From Actinomycetota bacterium (lineage in GTDB: Bacteria > Actinomycetota > Actinomycetes > Nanopelagicales > Nanopelagicaceae): DNA of 40,240 bases. Below are positions 7,307 to 14,929 of the stretch, piece after piece (position 1 is the first letter of the stretch; the number at the start of each line of letters is the position of its first letter). The notes under the pieces were generated by a model that was not told where the DNA came from, ran no database searches, and was given only the letters and a program-made list of their open reading frames with translations. Made by a program: the position numbers and the translations under genes. The stretch lies in contig VGAL01000009.1 in NCBI GenBank assembly GCA_016870715.1, positions 1-40,240 of the forward strand, read 5' to 3'.

Positions 7307-8976
7307 CCGAACACTTCGATGTCTTAATAATCGGATCAGGTTTTGGTGGAAGTGTTAGCGCGCTCCGACTCTCGGAAAAAGGGTATCGAGTTGCCGTTCT
7401 CGAAGCGGGGCGTCGGTTCCACGATAAAGATTTCCCGAAAACTTCCTGGCGACTCAATCGGTTTCTCTTCTTCCCACGACTTGGCCTCACCGGAATTCAA
7501 CGAATTCATGCGCTCCCAAATGTTCTCATTCTTGCTGGCGCTGGAGTAGGCGGTGGCTCACTTGTCTACGCCAACACCTTGTATCGGCCAACAGAAAGAT
7601 ACTTCAATGATCCACAATGGTCCGACATCACCGATTGGAGGGAGGAGCTCGCGCCTTGGTATGACCAAGCAGAACGAATGCTCGGCGTGCAAACAAATCC
7701 CTATTTCACTAATTCAGATAAAGCGATGAAGGAAGTTGCTGATGAAATGGGCGTTGGCCACACCTTCAAGATGGCGCCGCTCGGAGTGCATTTTGGGAGT
7801 AAACCTGGAGAGATAGCTGCCGATCCATACTTTGGTGGCGTTGGCCCGGAGCGAATCGGCTGCTTGCAATGTGGTGGCTGCATGACCGGTTGTCGCCACA
7901 ATGCAAAAAACACGCTTCCTAAGAACTATCTTGGACTTGCAGAGAGCGCAGGCGCCGAAGTCCTTGCCTTAATGACAGTCACCTCTATTGAACACCGTAA
8001 TGGTCAATGGGTGGTCATCGCGCGCAGGAGTAATTCATGGTTTGGACGAAAGAAGAGATTTACTGCAGAACAAGTAATCGTTGCTGCTGGCACATATAAC
8101 ACTCAGAAATTGCTCCATAAGATGAAAGCATCAGGAAAATTGGCAGAGATTTCACCACGACTTGGTGAACTCTCTCGAACTAATAGTGAATCCCTTGTGG
8201 GTGCAATCATGCCCAATACCGATATCGACTTTAGCCATGGCGCTGCTATCACATCCTCCTTCTTCCCAGATGAAAATACCCATGTGGAACCGGTCCGTTA
8301 TGGGAGAGGGAGCAATCTCATGGGATTACTCCAGACAGCAATGACAGATGGCACAAGTGTATCTATGCGGCGTCGACAATGGCTTCGCTCGCTGATAAAA
8401 CAACCTTCGCTGATTACCACGATTCTCAACGTCAAGAGATGGAGTGAGCGCACAGTCATCGCATTAGTGATGCAGGATGTTGACTCTGCAATCAAAGTAA
8501 AAAGTAAACGATTTCTCTTGGGATGGCGCTTGACCTCTGAGAATGATGTCGAACGCCCTAACGCGACTTACATTCCTGCAGCTAACGAGACTGCGCGTCG
8601 AATCGCCAATCGTTATGGTGGTATCGCTGGTGGCCATATCGGCGATTTAGTCAACGCTCCCTTCACTGCCCACTTTGTTGGCGGATGCGTGATTGGCAAG
8701 AGCAAAGATGAAGGTGTAATCGATCCTTATCATCGAGTTTGGGAGTACCCCACTCTTCACATCATTGATGGATCGACAATCACTGCAAATCTTGGTGTTA
8801 ACCCATCACTGACTATCACTGCACAAGCAGAACGTGCCCTCTCTATGTGGCCCAACAAAGGCGATGTTGATCCTCGACCTTTGCAGGGCGCACCCTACAA
8901 ATCAATCAAAGCGCAGGCTCCACGTCATCCAGTCGTCCCAATTCATGCACCAGCTGCCCTGAAGATAATTGATTAA
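7303..8976 (+). CDS. choD: ChoD-like GMC-family flavin oxidoreductase
   Basis: A 557-residue FAD enzyme that aligns by eye along its whole length with mycobacterial ChoD, a putative cholesterol oxidase whose activity on sterols is disputed. Features: FAD-binding GSGFGGS (residues 11-17), the GAGVGGGSLVYANTLY segment, a putative active-site His (H457 in TAHFVGG) and Asn (N500 in GVNPSLT), and the WPNKG ending typical of this group. A cysteine cluster C187-x2-C190-x2-C193-x3-C197 looks like a [4Fe-4S] ferredoxin motif; as I recall it, mycobacterial ChoD has a similar one. Start overlaps the previous stop (ATGA). It oxidises an alcohol or hydroxyl group, but the substrate (sterol, hopanoid or other) is unknown. 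Confidence 0.9.
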   Translation: MTEHFDVLIIGSGFGGSVSALRLSEKGYRVAVLEAGRRFHDKDFPKTSWRLNRFLFFPRLGLTGIQRIHALPNVLILAGAGVGGGSLVYANTLYRPTERYFNDPQWSDITDWREELAPWYDQAERMLGVQTNPYFTNSDKAMKEVADEMGVGHTFKMAPLGVHFGSKPGEIAADPYFGGVGPERIGCLQCGGCMTGCRHNAKNTLPKNYLGLAESAGAEVLALMTVTSIEHRNGQWVVIARRSNSWFGRKKRFTAEQVIVAAGTYNTQKLLHKMKASGKLAEISPRLGELSRTNSESLVGAIMPNTDIDFSHGAAITSSFFPDENTHVEPVRYGRGSNLMGLLQTAMTDGTSVSMRRRQWLRSLIKQPSLITTILNVKRWSERTVIALVMQDVDSAIKVKSKRFLLGWRLTSENDVERPNATYIPAANETARRIANRYGGIAGGHIGDLVNAPFTAHFVGGCVIGKSKDEGVIDPYHRVWEYPTLHIIDGSTITANLGVNPSLTITAQAERALSMWPNKGDVDPRPLQGAPYKSIKAQAPRHPVVPIHAPAALKIID

Positions 8977-8977
8977 C

Positions 8978-9736
8978 ATGTGGGCTCTCGTAACAGGTGC
9001 CAGTTCTGGAATTGGAGCTGAATTCACAGAGCAACTCGCACGTGATGGCTACGACATCATTTTGGTAGCACGCGATGAGGCTCGACTTAACGAACGGGCA
9101 GAATCTCTCTCGAACGCATACAACGTATCGTGTGAAGTTCTGGTTGCAGATCTCTCTGATCGCCTTCAGATTCGCAGAGTCGAGGAGCGAATCGCAAAAG
9201 GAGGAGTGGAATTCTTAGTAAACAATGCGGGTTTTGGGATTAATAAGAGATTTGCAGATAGTGATATCGAGCGCGAGAGCGAAAATCTCGAAGTATTGGT
9301 AAGCGCGGTGATGCGATTGACCCATGCAGCGTTACCTTTCATGAGAGAGCAGAGAAAGGGGTACATCATCAACGTCAGCAGCGTTGCTGGTTGGATTGCA
9401 GGTGGTACATACAGCGCCTCAAAGTCCTGGGTTACTGTTTTCTCAGAATTTCTCTCCGTTGATTCTGCTAAAGATGGAATCTCAGTGACCGCTTTGGCGC
9501 CGGGCTTTACCCACACTGAATTTCATCAACGCGGGAACATGAATATGTCTGGATTGCCCAAATGGCTCTGGTTGGAGAGCGCCGATGTAGTCGCTCATGC
9601 CATCAAAGCAGTCCGTTCCGGCGCTGCGCTTTCAATCCCAGGGCGCCAATATCGCCTTCTCTATCTCTTAATTCGCCATTTACCTCGGTCTTTAGTTCGA
9701 CGAGCAGGGATTGGGGTTCGCCGTCGTCAGCGGTAA
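8978..9736 (+). CDS. short-chain dehydrogenase/reductase (SDR)
   Basis: A 252-residue classical SDR. The cofactor motif TGASSGIG (residues 6-13), NNAG in the central strand, catalytic Ser in NVSSVAG and the YSASK (YxxxK) pair are all present. ATG at 8978 is preferred to the in-frame TTG at 8969, because the TTG would add three residues before the first beta strand and lies within the end of the previous gene. It begins one base after the ChoD-like stop, so it is part of the same operon and may reduce or oxidise the same substrate. The C-terminal 35 residues are basic and hydrophobic, as in SDRs that sit on membranes or act on lipids. The exact substrate cannot be read from sequence. Confidence 0.92.
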   Translation: MWALVTGASSGIGAEFTEQLARDGYDIILVARDEARLNERAESLSNAYNVSCEVLVADLSDRLQIRRVEERIAKGGVEFLVNNAGFGINKRFADSDIERESENLEVLVSAVMRLTHAALPFMREQRKGYIINVSSVAGWIAGGTYSASKSWVTVFSEFLSVDSAKDGISVTALAPGFTHTEFHQRGNMNMSGLPKWLWLESADVVAHAIKAVRSGAALSIPGRQYRLLYLLIRHLPRSLVRRAGIGVRRRQR

Positions 9737-9797
9737 CTTCCCAGGAAATCCCCAATCATTGTTGGTGTAAATGCCCGCTATTCAGAGGAAAAAAAGT

Positions 9798-9803
9798 TAG
9801 GCT
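9798..9803 (+). promoter_or_regulatory. -10 box of a leaderless transcript
   Basis: TAGGCT lies six bases before the ATG of the secreted protein gene; the intervening CTACCC holds no ribosome binding site. Confidence 0.55.
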
Positions 9804-9809
9804 CTACCC

Positions 9810-10259
9810 ATGATCAAACGCCTTCTTACCGTTGCCATCGCAAGTCTATTTATGGTGGGTTCATTTATCGTTCCCGCAGAGGCAGCAAACAAGGCTGGCG
9901 GCACCTGCAAGACCGCTAATAAAAAAGCGAAGATCGGTGGTTTTGATTACATCTGCCAGAAGAATCCAACGGTGAAGCGCGCAAAACTCACCTGGTTAAT
10001 TAAAGAATGCCTCGATTCAAACCGTCAGTATCTCTCCGGAAAACAAGCTTATGCAAAGAAACTTCAGGAGAAAGCCGAACTACTCGCTCAGTTTGCCGCA
10101 GCTGAAGCTGATACCAGCTTGACCGCCGCAGACAAAGAAGAATTAGCTCGCTCAAAGAGTGCGCTACTTGATACCTTCGATAAATTATCGAAGACTTCGA
10201 AAGATATGTATGAGATGGCTCTGACTGTGCGCGACCTTGCTTGCACAGTGGGAATCTAA
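9810..10259 (+). CDS. small secreted protein, function unknown
   Basis: A 149-residue protein with a signal peptide (residues 1-25, ending AEA). After it comes a short module with a two-cysteine pattern, G-G-T-C (C32) and Y-I-C (C50), ending in LTW. It resembles the xGxxC...YxCxKxxxxLxW modules attached to many exported proteins of planktonic actinobacteria, by my recollection. The C-terminal 90 residues are Ala/Lys/Glu-rich, probably alpha-helical, with a final Cys (C146). No catalytic motif is seen. It has its own leaderless-type promoter. It is convergent with the Rieske-like gene: the stop codons overlap (TAA on plus at 10257-10259, TAG on minus at 10256-10258). Confidence 0.75.
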   Translation: MIKRLLTVAIASLFMVGSFIVPAEAANKAGGTCKTANKKAKIGGFDYICQKNPTVKRAKLTWLIKECLDSNRQYLSGKQAYAKKLQEKAELLAQFAAAEADTSLTAADKEELARSKSALLDTFDKLSKTSKDMYEMALTVRDLACTVGI

Positions 10260-10693
10260 CTCACCACCAACTTCTTTCCTTTAGTAGTTACCTTCAATCT
10301 CTTGAGTGGCGCTTCTGCCGGTCCTTGGCTAACAGCACCTGTCTTCGTGAAGGCTGATCCATGCCCACCAGCTCCTGGTTCGCAATAGAACCCACTCCCC
10401 TTTGTTTGCACGTTAATACCAGCATGTGTACAGCGCATATCAATGGCAATGTATTTCTTTGCCCCAGAACGAACTAACGCTGTTGGCGCTCCGTTGACTT
10501 CGCCAATCAAGGCAACGCCACCGACTTTATTGAGAGCCTTAATTACAGAGGGAGTTACCTCTACTGACCCATTAGGTAGAAGTTTTATTCCCGAATTTGC
10601 CAATGCGCCTTCAGCCGTGGCGACAGTGGCCGTTGTCGTACCAAGCGCAGTAAGTAGAGCTCCACATAAGAAATGACGACGATTGATTTCCAT
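10256..10693 (-). CDS. Tat-exported Rieske-like [2Fe-2S] protein
   Basis: A 145-residue protein (ATG at 10693). It opens with a twin-arginine signal, NRRHFLCGALL, so it is exported folded. The C-terminal 80 residues are a Rieske domain: first cluster motif C-T-H (C88, H90), second motif C104...H111 followed by GSAF, then GAVSQGPA and PLKRL as in the family. Two oddities: the second motif is C-x6-H instead of C-x2-H, through an apparent four-residue insertion (GAGG), and the paired disulfide cysteines of bc1-type proteins are missing. A GTG at 10729 would add 12 residues and cannot be excluded. No cytochrome b lies nearby, so it is probably not a bc1 subunit; it could be an electron carrier or a membrane-associated redox protein. 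Confidence 0.85.
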   Translation of the reverse strand: MEINRRHFLCGALLTALGTTTATVATAEGALANSGIKLLPNGSVEVTPSVIKALNKVGGVALIGEVNGAPTALVRSGAKKYIAIDMRCTHAGINVQTKGSGFYCEPGAGGHGSAFTKTGAVSQGPAEAPLKRLKVTTKGKKLVVS

Positions 10694-10762
10694 CTGCCCA
10701 GTTTGCCCTATCTCGTGCGGTGAAGACACTTGAAAACTCTTCTCACGTCACCTTTACTGCCC

Positions 10763-10768
10763 TAACGT
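10763..10768 (+). promoter_or_regulatory. -10 box of a leaderless GGDEF gene transcript
   Basis: TAACGT lies six bases before the ATG of the GGDEF gene; TCACCT between them is not a ribosome binding site. Confidence 0.45.
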
Positions 10769-10774
10769 TCACCT

Positions 10775-12079
10775 ATGCTCCGGTTTATCCCATTCGGCGC
10801 TGGGGTAATTCACCTGGTCATCGCCCTTCTCTCCCCCGCGACTTCGACCTTCTGGGATGTGATCGCTTACAACGGAATTCTTATTCTGACTGCCCTCTGG
10901 TTATTTCTGAGAAGAGAGCGGGTCCTTGGGTCGACGCTTGCAGTTTGGGTCCTGGGCTCTACCTATTCTGCATTGACCGAACTCACTAACCTCAATCTCT
11001 CTCCTTTGTTGAGCGGCTTCGGTTTTGTCGCCATATACCCAGCGCTCTTCTACTTCATCATCCGTACCCAACAATTGGAAAAACTATCCCGTAGTCAAAT
11101 TCTCGATTCACTCATCATTACAGTGGGAATCTCTTCTCTTGTCACGACACTTGCGCTTTCAGCTACCACTAACGCTGATTCGACTGCAGAAGTTTTTCTG
11201 CTGACTCTCTATCCGATTGGTGATCTTCTCTTAATTTTCCTCCTTATTTTGATTGGCGTTCGCAGCGGCACAACAGGTGAGTTCTTCCTTCTGTTGATTG
11301 CGATTGTGATTTTCACTTTGAGTGATGTCGGCTATCTCTGGCTCTACAGCAGAGATAGCTATGCCATCGGAAGTTTGGTTGATGAAGGCTGGTTGATTGC
11401 GCTCCTCTTGCTCGCTGCGATACCTCGCCTTCCCCAGACTCAAGGACGCGCGTTAAATACCTACCCGCCAATCTTCATCGCCCTCGCCCTCGCCCTCTCA
11501 ACCTTGGGTTGGTACGCGCTCAATCCAGCAGAGCGCTCTGCCTTGGCGCTGATCCCCGCTATTGCAACTTTGCTCTTGGCTTTTATCCGAATGGCCCTCG
11601 CCCTTGAAGAGGCAGAGGAGGGAAAAGCCCTTCGAGAAATTGCCATCACCGATGAATTAACTGGGGTGGGAAATCGAAGAGAGTTTCTCAGTCGACTTGC
11701 ACAGACTCCGCGCGATGGTTTGACCTACCTTCTTCTCCTGGATTTAGATGGCTTCAAATCAATCAACGATGAATGTGGTCACAGCGCAGGAGATACCGTT
11801 CTGCGCGAAGTTGCCCTTCGTTTCCGCTCTGCCTTGCCTCAAGAGAGCTTCCTCGGACGTCTTGGTGGCGACGAATTTGGCGTTCTCCTTCACGGTGATG
11901 GCGCACGAGCGGAGCAATTGGCTAAGCGTCTGGAGTTATCCCTGGCTACTCCCTTCTACGTTGGAGAGCGAGCGCTAACCGTTCAGGTGAGCATTGGCGC
12001 CGCTGAGATCTCTGAGGGAGCAAATCCCCTAGAGGAAGCTGATGCGCGAATGTACGAGGCTAAGCGCTCTGCTCGCTGA
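10775..12079 (+). CDS. membrane-bound GGDEF diguanylate cyclase
   Basis: A 434-residue protein. About 275 N-terminal residues form eight or nine membrane helices with no recognised sensor domain. A GGDEF domain follows (about 285-434): ITDELTGVGNRREF, then LLLDLDGFKSINDECGHSAGD, and an intact GGDEF signature at 364-368. The intact signature predicts synthesis of c-di-GMP from two GTP. The RxxD inhibitory site normally found five residues before GGDEF is absent (PQES instead), so product feedback is not expected. No EAL or HD-GYP phosphodiesterase and no PilZ protein is seen in the window. It is divergent from the Rieske-like gene. Confidence 0.93.
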   Translation: MLRFIPFGAGVIHLVIALLSPATSTFWDVIAYNGILILTALWLFLRRERVLGSTLAVWVLGSTYSALTELTNLNLSPLLSGFGFVAIYPALFYFIIRTQQLEKLSRSQILDSLIITVGISSLVTTLALSATTNADSTAEVFLLTLYPIGDLLLIFLLILIGVRSGTTGEFFLLLIAIVIFTLSDVGYLWLYSRDSYAIGSLVDEGWLIALLLLAAIPRLPQTQGRALNTYPPIFIALALALSTLGWYALNPAERSALALIPAIATLLLAFIRMALALEEAEEGKALREIAITDELTGVGNRREFLSRLAQTPRDGLTYLLLLDLDGFKSINDECGHSAGDTVLREVALRFRSALPQESFLGRLGGDEFGVLLHGDGARAEQLAKRLELSLATPFYVGERALTVQVSIGAAEISEGANPLEEADARMYEAKRSAR

Positions 12080-12153
12080 GCAATTGGTAATTGAGCGCGA
12101 ATTTTTGCCCTACCATTTCCAGGTTGGTTTCATCTCACATCTTGGGAGGTTCG

Positions 12154-13587
12154 TTGGCCGCTAAATTCCACAATCGAGTTCTAGTCCTCGGTGCAGGATC
12201 CGTATCGCAATGTGTAGTTCCTATCCTTCTCGACAAATTAGTCGAACCTCATCAAGTGACAATTGTGGATTTCAAAGATAATTGCGAGCGTTTTACCTCA
12301 TCAATTAATCGTGGCGCCACGTACGTAATTGATCGACTCACCAAAGAGAATATGGATGAGTTCCTCAACAAATACCTCTCTGCAGGAGATTTTCTCCTCG
12401 ATTTAGCCTGGAACATTGATGCCAATGCAATCATTGGCTGGGCGCATGATCACGGAGTTCTTTACCTCAATACTTCAGTTGAAGAGTGGGAGCCTTACGC
12501 TGGTGGGTCTTCCCGTGATCCAATCGAACGCACCCTCTACTACCGACATATGCGACTACGCGAAATGAAGAGTTCCTGGAGCGATAAAGGCGCCACGGCG
12601 ATTGTCGAACATGGCGCAAATCCCGGGATGGTCTCCCATCTGGTCAAGCGCGCACTCATCGAGATTGGTACCCGCGCTCTGAAGGAGGGTAAATCAGGTG
12701 CAAATGTCGAGAAGGCAATTACTGCCGACGATTATCCAGCACTTGCCCAGGCACTTGATGTTCGAGTCATACATATTGCAGAACGTGATACCCAAATATC
12801 TGATGAACCAAAGCGCGTCGATGAATTTGTTAATACGTGGAGCGTTGAAGGGTTCTACGAAGAGGGAATTGCACCTGCAGAATTAGGTTGGGGCACGCAC
12901 GAAAAGAAGTTGCCTCCCACTGCATACACTCACAAGGTTGGTCCGCAGAACCAGATTGCTCTCGCACAACCTGGCGCAACAACTTGGGTTCGTTCATGGG
13001 TGCCATCGTGCGAGACCACAGGAATGGTCATTCGCCATGGTGAGGCATTTACCCTCTCGGATCACCTTACGGTCTGGGATGGCAGCAAAGCGCTCTACCG
13101 TCCAACAGTCCACTATGCATATTGCCCGACCGATGCTGCGATTGCGTCGATGCGTGAGACAGAGATGCGTCAGTGGAACCTTCAAGAAGATCAACGAATC
13201 ATGAATGAAGAGATCATTAGCGGTGAGGATCGCCTAGGCGTACTTCTGATGGGACATCCCTTCAAATCCTGGTGGTGCGGTTCGCTTCTCTCCATTGAAC
13301 AGGCGCGCGCACTTGCACCCGGACAATCAGCGACCACTCTTCAAGTTGCCGCATCGGTCTACGCCGCGGTGGCGTGGGCGATGGCTAACCCGCAGGCGGG
13401 GCTTCTGGTTCCAGATGAACTCCCCTGGCGCGAGGTATTGCCTCTGATCGAGCCTTATTTGGGCACGATCTGGTCCGATGCAGTCGATTGGGATCCACTA
13501 TCGACCCGCTTTGATCCATTCAAGGGATGGAATCATCGCCAATACGATGAGAGCGATCCCTGGCAGTTCACTAACTTCCTTGCTTAA
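12154..13587 (+). CDS. hss: homospermidine synthase
   Basis: A 477-residue enzyme of the saccharopine dehydrogenase-like fold. Homospermidine synthase makes sym-homospermidine from putrescine (or spermidine plus putrescine) using NAD. The N-terminal Rossmann motif is VLVLGAGSVSQC. Characteristic segments are LYLNTSVEEWEPY and HGANPGMVSHLVKRAL, which match bacterial Hss; the length also equals that of Blastochloris Hss as I recall it. Start: TTG at 12154 is chosen because GGGAGG lies just before it and the glycine motif then sits at the usual distance; an earlier in-frame TTG at 12091 lacks this. A -10-like TACCAT (12110-12115) would give a short leader. The 3' end overlaps the photolyase 3' end by 17 bases (convergent). 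Confidence 0.88.
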   Translation: MAAKFHNRVLVLGAGSVSQCVVPILLDKLVEPHQVTIVDFKDNCERFTSSINRGATYVIDRLTKENMDEFLNKYLSAGDFLLDLAWNIDANAIIGWAHDHGVLYLNTSVEEWEPYAGGSSRDPIERTLYYRHMRLREMKSSWSDKGATAIVEHGANPGMVSHLVKRALIEIGTRALKEGKSGANVEKAITADDYPALAQALDVRVIHIAERDTQISDEPKRVDEFVNTWSVEGFYEEGIAPAELGWGTHEKKLPPTAYTHKVGPQNQIALAQPGATTWVRSWVPSCETTGMVIRHGEAFTLSDHLTVWDGSKALYRPTVHYAYCPTDAAIASMRETEMRQWNLQEDQRIMNEEIISGEDRLGVLLMGHPFKSWWCGSLLSIEQARALAPGQSATTLQVAASVYAAVAWAMANPQAGLLVPDELPWREVLPLIEPYLGTIWSDAVDWDPLSTRFDPFKGWNHRQYDESDPWQFTNFLA

Positions 13588-14926
13588 TCTCCTCTAACCG
13601 AGCAAGGGATTCGATCCGCTCTTTCGCGTGATCGACGATTCGTTCTACATAGCCCTGGCTATATCCATCGAGATAGAGCCAGGGTTCATGTATTTGGTCG
13701 TTATCGAGATGGGCAAGCTCGGGAACATATTTTCGGATGTATGCCCCCTCCGGATCGAACTTCTTACCTTGTTCGATGGGATTAAATACCCGGTAATACG
13801 GTGAAGCATCGGTGCCACATCCTGCAGTCCACTGCCAACCATGGCTATTCGATGCGACATCAAAATCCACCAGATGCTCCATGAAGAAATTAGCCCCATG
13901 TTGCCATTCGAGATGTAAATCTTTGACTAAGAACGATGCTACGACCATTCGAGTGCGATTATGCATCCACCCTTCTTTAACTATCTGTCGCATTGCCGCA
14001 TCGACAAATGGGTACCCAGTCTTACCTTGGCACCATTTTTCAAATTTCTCCCCTGGTTCGTCATATCGCATATTGGCGTACTGGGGTGAGTAGTACTCAT
14101 GTTCCGTGTGCGGATAATGATGAAGTACATCAGCATAGAACTCTCGCCAGGCAATCTCTTTTCGATATACCTCGTGCGCTTTACTAGAACCCAACTCAGC
14201 CAGAAGGGTACGTGGATGAATCTCTCCCCACTTTAGATGAGCACTTAATTTACTTGTGCCATCGATGCCAGCCATGTTGCGCGCTTCGTCGTAGTGAGCA
14301 AGTGCACCTTTTTTAAATTCACTCCATCGTCTATGGGCTGCAGCTTCACCAGCCTCAAAAATCTCACTACCGGCAGGTGCGCTCCAGGTTGGAAAATTTC
14401 GCGCATCAAGACCTGGTTCAAGCGCATTAATCGACTTCGGCGCAGCAATTGGCTTACGCCATCCATGAATGACCCATCCTTTGTAGAACGGGGTGTATAC
14501 CCGGTAATTAGTGTCATCAGGTTTTCGCACTCGACCCGGCGATACTGCATACGGGCTTCCGACTTTGATCAGCGGGATATCCGCGTCAGCAACACGCTTA
14601 TCACGTGCTACGCCATAGGGTTCGAATTCTTCTGAGATGTAAACACCGGTGACATTATGTTTGGACATCAAATCTTTCAAGACAGTTACTTGATCACCCA
14701 CATGGATATGTAACTTGTTCCCAAGCGATTGATCGAGGGCGCGGAGTGAGTTGGCTAGATACGCTAAACGCTTAGAGCCTGCATGCTTAATCAACTTCTC
14801 ATCAAGGATAAATAGTGGGATTATCGCCTCAGAATTTGCAATCGCATCTGAGAGCGCAGGATGATCGATAAGTCGCAAGTCGCGCCGAAACCACATAATG
14901 GCTATCTGACGCTCTGCCTCCGCCAT
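13571..14926 (-). CDS. phr: deoxyribodipyrimidine photolyase
   Basis: A 451-residue class I cyclobutane dimer photolyase. The antenna domain (about 8-130) starts IMWFRRDLRL; the FAD domain (about 200-445) contains SAHLKWGEIHPRTLL, KTGYPFVDAAMRQ, EGWMHNRTRMVVASF and the WQWTAGCGTDASPYYR segment, which line the FAD and DNA-dimer pocket. It uses blue light to split UV-induced pyrimidine dimers, a sensible gene for an organism of sunlit water. It follows the citrate synthase stop by three bases on the same strand and probably shares its transcript. The second chromophore (folate or deazaflavin) cannot be told. Confidence 0.96.
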   Translation of the reverse strand: MAEAERQIAIMWFRRDLRLIDHPALSDAIANSEAIIPLFILDEKLIKHAGSKRLAYLANSLRALDQSLGNKLHIHVGDQVTVLKDLMSKHNVTGVYISEEFEPYGVARDKRVADADIPLIKVGSPYAVSPGRVRKPDDTNYRVYTPFYKGWVIHGWRKPIAAPKSINALEPGLDARNFPTWSAPAGSEIFEAGEAAAHRRWSEFKKGALAHYDEARNMAGIDGTSKLSAHLKWGEIHPRTLLAELGSSKAHEVYRKEIAWREFYADVLHHYPHTEHEYYSPQYANMRYDEPGEKFEKWCQGKTGYPFVDAAMRQIVKEGWMHNRTRMVVASFLVKDLHLEWQHGANFFMEHLVDFDVASNSHGWQWTAGCGTDASPYYRVFNPIEQGKKFDPEGAYIRKYVPELAHLDNDQIHEPWLYLDGYSQGYVERIVDHAKERIESLARLEEIKQGS

Positions 14927-14929
14927 ACG

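Noticed and set aside
12091-12153. Longer homospermidine synthase start (TTG at 12091)
   Set aside because: No ribosome binding site there, and a -10-like box lies between it and the TTG at 12154 that has GGGAGG.
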